Source: Algorimicrobium sp002414705 (lineage in GTDB: Bacteria > Bacteroidota > Bacteroidia > Flavobacteriales > Flavobacteriaceae). Taken from it: a DNA stretch of 14,113 nt. Shown in pieces: positions 1 through 7,731 of the stretch. Within the stretch, counting starts at the first letter, position 1. Each line of letters starts with the position of its first letter. Below the pieces are notes generated by a model that was given only the letters and a program-made list of their open reading frames with translations, did no database searches and was not told the DNA's origin. The stretch spans positions 1 through 14,113 of the forward strand of contig CAXAUF010000060.1 in assembly GCA_963972425.1 (NCBI GenBank). Direction: 5' to 3'. The translations under genes were made by a program, and so were the position numbers.

Positions 1-1017
1 TTGAACATACGTTACATCGCCAATTTTAACTTCTTCACCACCATCTGGTAAACCAGGTACAATAGTTCCAGCAGTTGCAGGAACTACCATGTAACCATCT
101 GCGTTTTTTTCATAAAATGCACCACCATAATAGTAGTTATTGGTTGTTTCATCTACAGTAACTTTTTCTGCTTCTTTTGGTATGGATGGGACTTCTGCAC
201 CTACAGGAGCTTGAACAGCCACAAAGCCATCTTCAGTTTTTAAATAGTACGTGCCATCCTCATAGTGATATTCATCCTTGTCGTCATCGTCATTATCATT
301 CACGATACTTACAATTATTGCCGTTGTAGTTAAAGAGGTTACAAAATAACCCCATGGATGCCAAACTGGTCCCCAATAAAAAGGTGTATATGGATGATAA
401 TAGTAAGGTCTGTGACAATAATAACTATGACCTCCATATCTGTGAGGTGGTCTAGTATAGCGTCTAGAACTATTTCTCACACTTGTATTTCTTACATTCG
501 TGTGTCTGCTGTTATTAACATTTATATTTACATTGTTATTTCCTACATGTGTTTTGTTTCCAATTTTATTATTATTTCCAATATTTTTATTTTTTGTTTT
601 AACGTTAGATGTTCTCTTTTTATTGGTATTTAATTTTGGAGCATTATTTGAGCCTTTTTTGTTTCCAATTTTTCCTTTGTCGCGACTAGTAGTCACTTTA
701 TTATTTGTTGGTCTTGTAGGTGTTTTGCTAGAAGGTTTAGAAAAATTCCGACTTTTAGTTTTTGTATGTCCGCCATTTATGGAACGTGAAGGTGTTTTAG
801 CAGAGGTAGCAGGTCTAGTTGCTTTTGGCTTACTTGCTGTTCTGCTAGGTCTTGAAGCTGTATGTCCACCGCCTCCACGAGACGCTGTACGACCGCCAGC
901 TCTTGAGCCACCATGTCCTAAACGTTGCGCATTAATAGATTCCATTGGTAATGATAAAGCTAGAAATAAGACAATTAATCCAGCATAATTTTTAAAACGT
1001 TGTATAAATGTAATCAT
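1..1017 (-). CDS. DUF6515-type exported envelope protein (3' end off the left edge)
   Basis: The frame runs from an ATG at 1017 to base 1 without a stop, giving 339 codons and a protein cut at its C-terminus. Residues 1-30 look like a signal peptide (basic start, hydrophobic LIVLFLALSLP, then INA). Residues 31-190 are a long disordered basic stretch rich in Gly, Ser, Thr, Asn, Lys and Arg. Residues 192-225 are rich in Tyr, His, Trp and Pro, followed by a hydrophobic segment (226-239) and an acidic run (DNDDDDKDE). From 248 there are two copies of a short module of the type Y.dGtYY...dGY.vV.ap.Ga.VP.lP, at about 248-280 and 294-325, which fits DUF6515 of Bacteroidota. The function of this family is not known; a surface or periplasmic location is inferred. 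It starts 24 bases after the stop of the DUF2092-type gene and is probably co-transcribed with it. Confidence 0.85.
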   Translation of the reverse strand, partial: MITFIQRFKNYAGLIVLFLALSLPMESINAQRLGHGGSRAGGRTASRGGGGHTASRPSRTASKPKATRPATSAKTPSRSINGGHTKTKSRNFSKPSSKTPTRPTNNKVTTSRDKGKIGNKKGSNNAPKLNTNKKRTSNVKTKNKNIGNNNKIGNKTHVGNNNVNINVNNSRHTNVRNTSVRNSSRRYTRPPHRYGGHSYYCHRPYYYHPYTPFYWGPVWHPWGYFVTSLTTTAIIVSIVNDNDDDDKDEYHYEDGTYYLKTEDGFVAVQAPVGAEVPSIPKEAEKVTVDETTNNYYYGGAFYEKNADGYMVVPATAGTIVPGLPDGGEEVKIGDVTYVQ

Positions 1018-1041
1018 GATTTTGTGTTTTTTAAGTTGTGC

Positions 1042-1764
1042 TTATTTTTCTAAAATGCTTATTAATCTAGCCCCAGGAGGTGGAGTAAATTCAAAAATAG
1101 CATTTGGTATTTCTGGATTTAATTCCCATTTTGTAAATGTAGCCTCATATTGCATATTGCCTTTATCTTTTTGAATAATAACCATACGCTTTGGTAAAGT
1201 ATTCATAGTGTTTGAAATCCAAAGTTGCACATTGGTGTCTTTATTTGTTGCTGTAATATAAAAACACGATTCGCCATCAATCATTTTTTGACCTTCATAT
1301 TGAATACTGTCAAATTCGTCCATAATATCATCAGTAAAGGATGGGTAAAAGAAATCGGCAGCTGGAAATTTAAAATCGAACCGCATGTGCATACTATCAA
1401 TCATCGTTATGATATTATTAGGCGCCTCAAGAGTTACATAATTATTTTCATTAAAAGAATAGTAAGTCATAACTTCGCCATTGTACCAAAAAGCATGATC
1501 GCCTTTATCACCTTGAGATCGAGAGACAAGTTTATCTGGTCCAACCATTGATACTTCACTATGCTTATAATGTTTTTCAATGTTGTTATTGGCATTAAGT
1601 TTATCAACGGAACTATTTAATATAAATGTTACCGAACCTAAATCGCCGATAATATCACTCATTTTGTCTAAAATGAAAATGGCTGTCGAATCTATTTGTT
1701 TTTCTTGCGCCTGATTTAAAAAAGGCAAAACGCATAAAGTAAGGGCAAATAAATATTTTTTCAT
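1042..1764 (-). CDS. DUF2092-type (LolA-like fold) exported protein
   Basis: The protein has 240 residues and a clear signal peptide (MKKYLFALTLCVLPFLNQAQ, cleavage near residue 20). The mature part shows the pattern of DUF2092 proteins, which are related to the LolA/LolB/RseB-like lipoprotein-binding fold: a helix with ILDKMSD near 31-37, successive beta strands that include PDKL (76-79), AFWYNGEVMTYYS (91-103), ESCFYITATN (165-174) and QLWIS (180-184), then a C-terminal FTPPPGA motif at 226-232. A role in periplasmic lipid or lipoprotein handling is inferred from the fold only. The neighbouring DUF6515-type gene follows after 24 bases, suggesting a joint envelope function. The ATG at 1764 places the signal peptide correctly. 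No exact TAnnTTTG box was found upstream. Confidence 0.85.
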   Translation of the reverse strand: MKKYLFALTLCVLPFLNQAQEKQIDSTAIFILDKMSDIIGDLGSVTFILNSSVDKLNANNNIEKHYKHSEVSMVGPDKLVSRSQGDKGDHAFWYNGEVMTYYSFNENNYVTLEAPNNIITMIDSMHMRFDFKFPAADFFYPSFTDDIMDEFDSIQYEGQKMIDGESCFYITATNKDTNVQLWISNTMNTLPKRMVIIQKDKGNMQYEATFTKWELNPEIPNAIFEFTPPPGARLISILEK

Positions 1765-1995
1765 AGTTTAAAGTTCTAGTGGTTAATATTTTACGAATCA
1801 ATTTTTTAGTACTCAATAATAATATTTTTAAACATTAGTGATTACCTAATCATAAAGTACTAAAAATTATTTCAAAAAAGAAGTACTGTGTAAAAATTGT
1901 ATGTTCACTTGTGAAATTGTTATGCGGGAATTAAAAATAAATGGTAAATTATTGAATTATTGAGGATTAAGAATAAGAAAAGACGTTTGGTTTAA
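1765..1995. other. 231-base intergenic region with inverted repeats
   Basis: This region lies between the start of the DUF2092-type gene and the stop of rodA. It is very AT-rich and has no credible coding frame. It contains an 11-base inverted repeat, TTTTTAGTACT at 1803-1813 and AGTACTAAAAA at 1856-1866, with 42 bases between the arms. Between the arms is a smaller perfect dyad, TGATTA-CC-TAATCA at 1839-1852. The palindrome AGTACT appears a third time at 1882-1887. It should contain the promoter of the DUF2092-type gene and the end of the elongation operon, but neither a TAnnTTTG box nor a hairpin with a T-run stands out. Confidence 0.5.
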
Positions 1996-3273
1996 TTACC
2001 ACTCATTAATCCGATTAGAATCCAACTTAATAAATATAAACAGTAAAATAGTAAATCCCCAAAGCCCAGAACCACCATAACTAAAAAAGGGAAGTGGTAT
2101 ACCAATTGTTGGAATTAAACCCATTACCATTCCAATATTTATCATAAAATGGAAGAATAGGATGGAGGCGACGCTATAACCGTAAACGCGACTAAATTGC
2201 GATTTCTGAAGCTCGGCAAGATGCAACAAACGGAGTAGGAGCAATACAAATACAATAACAACTCCCATACTTCCTAAAAAACCCCATTCCTCGCCAACTG
2301 TGCTAAAAATATAATCTGTGTGTTGTTCAGGAACAAATTTCCCAGTGGTTCTAGTGCCTTCTAAATAGCCTTTTCCATTTAGTCCACCAGAGCTAATGGC
2401 TTTTTCTGATTCGTATAAATTATATAGAATATCCCGTTGCATTTTCTGAATTTTGTCAGGATCTTTTTCCAGACGAAGCCATAAGCTAATCCGATCTTGT
2501 TGATGTGGTTGTAAAATATTCTTATAAAAAAAGTTGACTCCAAATGTTATAATAATAGCTGCCAATAACATAGAAATAGGCTGTAATAGGGTGGGTTTCC
2601 TTTTTCTTAAAAAGTGAAAAATAAAGATAAAAATGGCAGAAGTAGCTATGGTAATCAAAGGACCAAATTTTAGTGCCGCAATAGAAATAAGACCCAAAAC
2701 AACAATAATTGACAAATAAATTTTAGGAAGTCCTTCTCTATATAAAACAAAGAAAAAAGAGCCGTAAACTAGTGTGCTTCCTGCATCATTTTGTAATAAA
2801 ACCAAAATAGCAGGAATGACTATAATTATAAATAACCGGATTTGGTCTTTAAAGGTTCTAATATTGGTGTTTAAATCACTCACATATTTTGCTACTGCTA
2901 GAGCTGTTGCTGCTTTAGCAAACTCGCTAGGTTGAATAGTCATGCCGCCAATTCCATACCAAGAGGTTGCACCATTTACATTTTTCCCAAAAATAAATAA
3001 ACCTGCTAAAGATAAAATTCCAATAAGATAAATGATACTGGAAAAGCGCTCATAGAACTTGGCTTCAATAGATAATATTAGAATAATCAGAAAAACAGTT
3101 AAAATAATAAAAATGAGTTGTTTGCCATAGGGTTGCGTAAAATCAAAATAATTAATGCTTTCTCCTATGTGTGAAGCCGATAAAATATTCATCCAACCAA
3201 ATCCAACTAACATCATGAATAAAACGATGGTAATCCAATCAAATTTGAAATATCTATTTGTTTCTCTGGTCAT
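1996..3273 (-). CDS. rodA: RodA peptidoglycan glycosyltransferase (SEDS family)
   Basis: RodA polymerises lipid II into glycan strands in the cytoplasmic membrane as part of the elongasome, paired with PBP2. The protein has 425 residues and about ten hydrophobic segments, the usual size and layout of SEDS proteins. Visible family motifs are SWYGIGGMTIQPSEFAK at 104-120, LQNDAGS near 160-166, the extracellular-loop Asp260 (PHQQDRI) matching the essential SEDS aspartate, GKGYLEGTRTTGKFVPEQHTDYIF at about 300-323 with GEEWGFLGS following, and GIPLPFFSYGGS at 391-402. The loop after Asp260 is extended (about 265-300), which I believe is common in Bacteroidota. It begins 6 bases after the mrdA stop and is the last gene of the operon. 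Confidence 0.97.
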   Translation of the reverse strand: MTRETNRYFKFDWITIVLFMMLVGFGWMNILSASHIGESINYFDFTQPYGKQLIFIILTVFLIILILSIEAKFYERFSSIIYLIGILSLAGLFIFGKNVNGATSWYGIGGMTIQPSEFAKAATALAVAKYVSDLNTNIRTFKDQIRLFIIIVIPAILVLLQNDAGSTLVYGSFFFVLYREGLPKIYLSIIVVLGLISIAALKFGPLITIATSAIFIFIFHFLRKRKPTLLQPISMLLAAIIITFGVNFFYKNILQPHQQDRISLWLRLEKDPDKIQKMQRDILYNLYESEKAISSGGLNGKGYLEGTRTTGKFVPEQHTDYIFSTVGEEWGFLGSMGVVIVFVLLLLRLLHLAELQKSQFSRVYGYSVASILFFHFMINIGMVMGLIPTIGIPLPFFSYGGSGLWGFTILLFIFIKLDSNRINEW

Positions 3274-3279
3274 AAAAAA

Positions 3280-5211
3280 TTAGTTGCTTTGGTTTAATTT
3301 GCTTTTTAATTTTTCAACTTCCTCGGGAGAAATTGGTTGCAGAGTTGTTTGCTTATTAATTTTAAATGGCACACCAGAATATGGTTTTTGATATTCATTT
3401 TCCAGACTGTATGTTAAAATCCAATCTTGTAAATCGGTTCTGGTAATGGTTTCTTTTAAATATTTTTCAATCATTAAACTCGCTATTTTTCCGGCATAAG
3501 TAGATCCATAATGTCCGTTTTCAACAAAAACAGCTATAGCAATTTTCGGGTCGTCTTTGGGTGCAAATGCTACAAAAAGAGAATGATCCGTTAATTGCGT
3601 GCGTTTACCATCTATAATAGCAAAATTTTCTGCAGTTCCTGTTTTTCCACAAATTTCAATACCTGGGACACGTAACGAGCGAGCTGTTCCATTATTTTCA
3701 TATACATCAAATAAACCTTCAATAACAGGTTCAAAGTGTTTTTTGTCTATGGTTGTGTAATTGGGCGTAGTAAATTTAGCGTCTAAATCTTGACCTTCAA
3801 TATGCCTAATAATATGAGGCGTAAAGTAAAAACCACGATTAGCAATCGCAGCTGTCATGTTTGCTAGATGTACAGGCGTTACTAAAATTTCACCCTGACC
3901 AATAGCATTGGAAATAATGGTTGTTGCTCCCCAATTAAAATCGGGATACCATTTATCATAATAGGCACCATCTGGAATATTTCCTTTTTTTCCAATCGGT
4001 AAATCAGTTCCTAAAAATTGTCCTAAACCAAAACTTTTCACATGATTACTCCAAATATCCATAGCTTTTCTGGAATTTGGAACAATATCTAAACTCCGTC
4101 TAAAGGCTGTTGCAAAATAGGAGTTACACGATTTGGCAATGCCTTTTACTAAATCGCGGTTTCCTCCACCACAGTGACAGCCCATTTTTCCGTTTCGACC
4201 ATAATGGTAAACGCCAGAACAAAACACATTAGTTTGTGGTGTTATAACGCCTTCTTGTAAGGCTGTTAAAGCAACAATGGCTTTAAACGGTGAACCCGGT
4301 TCATGAACCCGTAAAAGTCCTTTATCAATAAGCGGTAAATGAATACTGTCATGATATAATCTGGTGTAATTTTTTGAACGCTTTCTTCCTACTAATAAAT
4401 TCGGGTCGTAAGAAGGTGCTGAAATTAAAGCTAAAATTTCACCCGTTTTTGGTTCCAAAGCAACAATGCCTCCACGTTTATTGGACATGAGTAATTCGCC
4501 ATATTCTTGTAATCTTTGATCAATTGTAATGGTAATGTCTTTTCCTTGTTTTGGAATAGTATCATGAATACCATCTTGATAAGGTCCAATATCCCGATTG
4601 AAACGATCTTTTTGAATAAATTTTATTCCTTTTACTCCACGTAACTCTTCTTCATAAGACAACTCGACACCTTGTTTTCCAATTAAATCACCCATAATAT
4701 AATATGGGTTTTTTTCAATCTGACTTGGCGTAGCTTCAGCAATAAATCCTAAAACATTAGCGCCAACGGTTGTTTGATAATCACGTAACAGACGTTTTTG
4801 AATATAGAAACCTTCATATTTTCGCATTTTTTCCTGTAAAACGGCATAATCTTCTTTGGATAAGTGTGCTATAAAAACATAAGGTAATCTGGGTGAATAG
4901 TTATAAGCACGTTTATAGGTTTTTATAAATTGCTCTTTCGTGATTTTTAAAAGCGAACAAAATTCGGTGGTATCTAAGGGCTTTACTTCACGAGGAATTA
5001 CCATAACATCATAAGATGGCTGATTTCCTACTAGAAGCTTTTCATTTCGGTCATAAACAAAACCACGTTTTGGGTAATCGTATACTTTTCTAATGGCATT
5101 ATCATTAAGAATATCATGTGCATCAGCTGAATATATCTGTAAATAGAAGAGTCTACCAATAAAGGTAAAGCCAACTAGAATAATAATAAAGAAAAGTAAA
5201 AATTGTCGCAT
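3280..5211 (-). CDS. mrdA: Penicillin-binding protein 2 (elongasome transpeptidase)
   Basis: PBP2 cross-links peptidoglycan during elongation and works with RodA. The protein has 643 residues: one N-terminal membrane anchor (about 3-25), a pedestal region with the class B signature YPKRGFVYDRN (46-56), then the transpeptidase domain. The three catalytic motifs are visible: SPFK with nucleophile Ser307 and Lys310 (inside EPGSPFK), SCN at 361-363, and KTG at 523-525. The SxxK motif carries Pro where Thr is frequent. Cys331, Cys345, His346, Cys347 and Cys362 lie where other PBP2 proteins have a zinc site. The C-terminal tail after about 590 is a short extension. The start codon overlaps the mreD stop by one base (TAATG), which implies translational coupling. 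Confidence 0.97.
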   Translation of the reverse strand: MRQFLLFFIIILVGFTFIGRLFYLQIYSADAHDILNDNAIRKVYDYPKRGFVYDRNEKLLVGNQPSYDVMVIPREVKPLDTTEFCSLLKITKEQFIKTYKRAYNYSPRLPYVFIAHLSKEDYAVLQEKMRKYEGFYIQKRLLRDYQTTVGANVLGFIAEATPSQIEKNPYYIMGDLIGKQGVELSYEEELRGVKGIKFIQKDRFNRDIGPYQDGIHDTIPKQGKDITITIDQRLQEYGELLMSNKRGGIVALEPKTGEILALISAPSYDPNLLVGRKRSKNYTRLYHDSIHLPLIDKGLLRVHEPGSPFKAIVALTALQEGVITPQTNVFCSGVYHYGRNGKMGCHCGGGNRDLVKGIAKSCNSYFATAFRRSLDIVPNSRKAMDIWSNHVKSFGLGQFLGTDLPIGKKGNIPDGAYYDKWYPDFNWGATTIISNAIGQGEILVTPVHLANMTAAIANRGFYFTPHIIRHIEGQDLDAKFTTPNYTTIDKKHFEPVIEGLFDVYENNGTARSLRVPGIEICGKTGTAENFAIIDGKRTQLTDHSLFVAFAPKDDPKIAIAVFVENGHYGSTYAGKIASLMIEKYLKETITRTDLQDWILTYSLENEYQKPYSGVPFKINKQTTLQPISPEEVEKLKSKLNQSN

Positions 5212-5714
5212 TAAGTTTTCCTACTGAATAAGATGGTCGCTATTAAACATAGTATACTAGTGAATATACTTGAGAATAACGTTTTTTGAAGCACCAAAAT
5301 TATGTCTTTTAAGTTAAAAATTTCTAAAGCGAATAGAATAAAATGGTGAATGACAATTAGTATAACAAAATAAATCACTTTTGCACCAAAATCGACGTTT
5401 TTAAACTTAATTGTGTTATGCTCATAAACAGAACCAAAACAGAATTTAAGTACTAATGGTCTGATAAATGTAATTGTTAATGCTGCAGCTGCATGAATTC
5501 CGCCAGAATCCGAGAAAATATCTATGGTTAATCCTAAAGCAAAACTCAACATGAGAAAAACCAAACGGTTATTGTTTATAGGGAACAATAGAATGAAAAT
5601 AACGTATAAATACGGATTTATAAACCCTAAAAAGTTTATGTTGTTTAATACCAAAACTTGAGCCAAAACGAGCACAATAAACTGAACGCTATATGAGAGG
5701 ACGTTATTATTCAT
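5211..5714 (-). CDS. mreD: MreD rod-shape protein (membrane)
   Basis: MreD is a small integral membrane partner of MreC and of the RodA-PBP2 synthase. The protein has 167 residues and about five hydrophobic segments (roughly 8-25, 33-47, 50-66, 112-131, 145-163). The most family-like stretch is GLTIDIFSDSGGIHAAA at 61-77, matching the conserved G...D..sg...G..A core of MreD. Sequence conservation in this family is low, so the position between mreC and mrdA carries much of the weight. Its start lies inside the mreC coding region (8-base overlap) and its stop shares a base with the mrdA start, so it is likely translationally coupled on both sides. Confidence 0.93.
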   Translation of the reverse strand: MNNNVLSYSVQFIVLVLAQVLVLNNINFLGFINPYLYVIFILLFPINNNRLVFLMLSFALGLTIDIFSDSGGIHAAAALTITFIRPLVLKFCFGSVYEHNTIKFKNVDFGAKVIYFVILIVIHHFILFALEIFNLKDIILVLQKTLFSSIFTSILCLIATILFSRKT

Positions 5715-6531
5715 TGCTAGGTTTTAGTAAACTGTTTATTTCAGTCTTATCTACATTTTCTATGATATATACATATTCAATGTTCGTCATGTCATTAAAC
5801 AGTTTAACATCAATCGTGTAAAAATTTTCTGCAGAATCCAATCTGAAATCTTGAATAGTTCCAACAGGAATACCTTTTGGGAAAATAACCGAACGTCCAG
5901 ATGTTACAATGGTATCGCCTTTTTTTAATGGTGCTATTTTTGAAATTTCATTTAATTGAACAACCTGTGGCGATTTGGTGTCCCACATTAATGATCCAAA
6001 ATGGTTCGTGTTTTTTAGTTGCGCACTGATTTTGATATTGGTATTTAAAATGGATAAAACCGTTGCGAATTTATTGCTTCTTTGATCAACGATTCCTAAA
6101 AGTCCTTTGGGAGTAATAACGCCAAAATCTTGTTTTATGCTGTCGCGTTTTCCACGATTAATGAGTAATATATTATTTTTTACGGAATAACTGTTTTTAA
6201 TAACTTGAGCAGGAGTAAATTTGTAACTAATCCCAGAATAAATACTGTCTGATATAAAACTTAAACTAGTAGAATAGTTAGGCGTACTTAACAGCGAATG
6301 TAAACGTGCATTTTCCTCTTGTAGTAGTAAGTTTTGCGACTCTAAATTAAAATAAAGAGATAAATTATTAACCGAATTATAAATGCCGCCAGTTACATAA
6401 TTAGCCGAATTAATAAATTTACTTTTATGATACGAATGAGATTGTATCGTAAAAACAACGGCAATAAAGAGCAAGAAAACGTACAACAAAAAAGTTTTGT
6501 TTCTTAAAAAGAATTTAATGATTTGTTGCAT
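5707..6531 (-). CDS. mreC: MreC rod-shape protein
   Basis: MreC is a bitopic membrane protein whose periplasmic part binds PBP2 and activates elongation. The protein has 274 residues, within the family range. There is one membrane span at about 13-29, a coiled-coil segment at about 57-81 (Asn/Leu/Glu-rich with LLLQEENARLHSLL), then the two beta-barrel-like lobes typical of MreC, with VITPKGLLGIV at 138-148 and GDTIVTSGRSVIFPKGIPVG at 205-224, the latter the most conserved stretch in the family. It follows mreB by 11 bases and overlaps mreD by 8. Confidence 0.96.
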   Translation of the reverse strand: MQQIIKFFLRNKTFLLYVFLLFIAVVFTIQSHSYHKSKFINSANYVTGGIYNSVNNLSLYFNLESQNLLLQEENARLHSLLSTPNYSTSLSFISDSIYSGISYKFTPAQVIKNSYSVKNNILLINRGKRDSIKQDFGVITPKGLLGIVDQRSNKFATVLSILNTNIKISAQLKNTNHFGSLMWDTKSPQVVQLNEISKIAPLKKGDTIVTSGRSVIFPKGIPVGTIQDFRLDSAENFYTIDVKLFNDMTNIEYVYIIENVDKTEINSLLKPSNE

Positions 6532-6542
6532 GATTTAGTATG

Positions 6543-7571
6543 CTATTTTATCAGTACACTTTTAAACTTTGCTAAATTTTTAAGCGTAATACCTGTTCCA
6601 CGAACAACGGCACGTAGAGGGTCTTCAGCAATATATACTGGTAAATCTGTTTTTTGGGATAAACGCTTATCTAAACCACGTAACATAGATCCACCACCTG
6701 CAAGATAAATACCAGTATTGTAAATATCGGCAGCTAATTCAGGAGGTGTTTGAGATAGTGTTTCCATAACAGCATCTTCAATACGTAAAATAGACTTATC
6801 AAGTGCTTTAGCAATTTCTCGGTAGGAAATTTGTACTTGTTTTGGCTTTCCAGTTAGTAAATCACGACCCTGAACACTCATGTCATCTGGAGGTAACTCT
6901 AAATCTTCGGTAGCTGCACCAATTTGAATTTTTATTTTTTCAGCAGTGCGCTCACCAACATATAAATTGTGTTGTGTACGCATGTAATAAATAATATCAT
7001 TAGTGAAAACATCACCCGCAATCTTAACCGATTTATCACAAACAATACCACCTAAAGCAATAACGGCAATTTCTGTAGTACCACCACCTATATCCACAAT
7101 CATGTTTCCTTTTGGTTGCATAATATCCACACCAATACCAATAGCAGCAGCCATTGGTTCGTGTATTAAATACACTTCTTTACCATTAACACGCTCGCAA
7201 GATTCCTTAACCGCTCGCATTTCTACTTCTGTAATTCCAGAAGGAATACAAACAACCATACGTAACGAAGGTGGAAATAATTTTTTCTTTAAAGCTGGAA
7301 TATTTTTAATAAATAAACTAATCATTTGCTCACTGGCATCAAAATCTGCAATGACACCATCTTTTAACGGTCTTATGGTTTTAATGTTTTCATGTGTTTT
7401 CCCTTGCATTAAGCTGGCTTCTTTTCCAACAGCAATTATTTTTCCAGAAATTCTATCGCGTGCAACAATAGACGGACTGTCCACAACAACCTTGTCGTTA
7501 TGAATAATAAGGGTGTTTGCAGTTCCTAAATCTATTGCAATTTCTTCGGTTAAGAAGTCAAAAAATCCCAT
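6543..7571 (-). CDS. mreB: MreB actin-like cell-shape protein
   Basis: MreB forms membrane-associated filaments in the cytoplasm that direct the lateral wall synthesis machinery. The 342-residue length is normal. Actin-fold nucleotide motifs are clear: phosphate 1 DLGTANT at 14-20, the catalytic-glutamate region HEPMAAAIG at 137-145 (Glu138), phosphate 2 VDIGGGTTEIAV at 159-170, and the adenosine motif YLAGGGSMLRGL at 289-300. The N-terminus MGFFDFLTEE is the kind of short amphipathic start seen in Gram-negative MreB proteins. It is the first gene of the five-gene elongation set; a 160-base gap separates it from purH, and a promoter candidate sits in that gap. Confidence 0.98.
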   Translation of the reverse strand: MGFFDFLTEEIAIDLGTANTLIIHNDKVVVDSPSIVARDRISGKIIAVGKEASLMQGKTHENIKTIRPLKDGVIADFDASEQMISLFIKNIPALKKKLFPPSLRMVVCIPSGITEVEMRAVKESCERVNGKEVYLIHEPMAAAIGIGVDIMQPKGNMIVDIGGGTTEIAVIALGGIVCDKSVKIAGDVFTNDIIYYMRTQHNLYVGERTAEKIKIQIGAATEDLELPPDDMSVQGRDLLTGKPKQVQISYREIAKALDKSILRIEDAVMETLSQTPPELAADIYNTGIYLAGGGSMLRGLDKRLSQKTDLPVYIAEDPLRAVVRGTGITLKNLAKFKSVLIK

Positions 7572-7603
7572 GTGCTTGAGTCGTTTATTTGAGGGTTGTT
7601 AAT

Positions 7604-7635
7604 CAAATCTTGTAAATGTAATAAAAGTATTGCAA
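7604..7635 (-). promoter_or_regulatory. Candidate promoter of the mreBCD-mrdA-rodA operon
   Basis: On the minus strand a TTG (7633-7635) is followed after 21 bases by AAGATTTG (7604-7611), one base off the Bacteroidota -7 box TAnnTTTG and with an accepted -33 to -7 spacing. Two other one-mismatch boxes, TACTTTTA (7622-7629) and TACATTTA (7613-7620), lie in the same stretch, so the exact start is uncertain. The leader to the mreB ATG would be about 30 to 50 bases. Confidence 0.35.
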
Positions 7636-7731
7636 TTATTATTGGTGCTTTTCTTTTTGAATGATTTTTAAATATAATCTAACTTTTAATAAATTCCGAT
7701 GTGATTAGAAATCTCTTCAAAATTGAAAAAT

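Noticed and set aside
500..988. Plus-strand open frame of 162 codons with a hydrophobic Leu/Phe/Val-rich product
   Set aside because: It is the antisense shadow of the DUF6515-type gene; its odd composition mirrors the Lys/Asn/Thr/Arg-rich low-complexity segment on the other strand.
1225..1551. Plus-strand open frame of 108 codons
   Set aside because: It lies wholly antisense within the DUF2092-type gene, which has a signal peptide and family motifs; the plus-strand product shows no known pattern.
7003..7503. Plus-strand open frame of 166 codons opposite mreB
   Set aside because: mreB is beyond doubt on the minus strand; long antisense frames are common opposite conserved AT-rich genes.
7714..7725. 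TTCAA-AA-TTGAA dyad just past the purH stop, considered as a terminator
   Set aside because: Five AT-rich base pairs with a two-base loop and no clear T-tract; not distinguishable from chance in this AT-rich gap.
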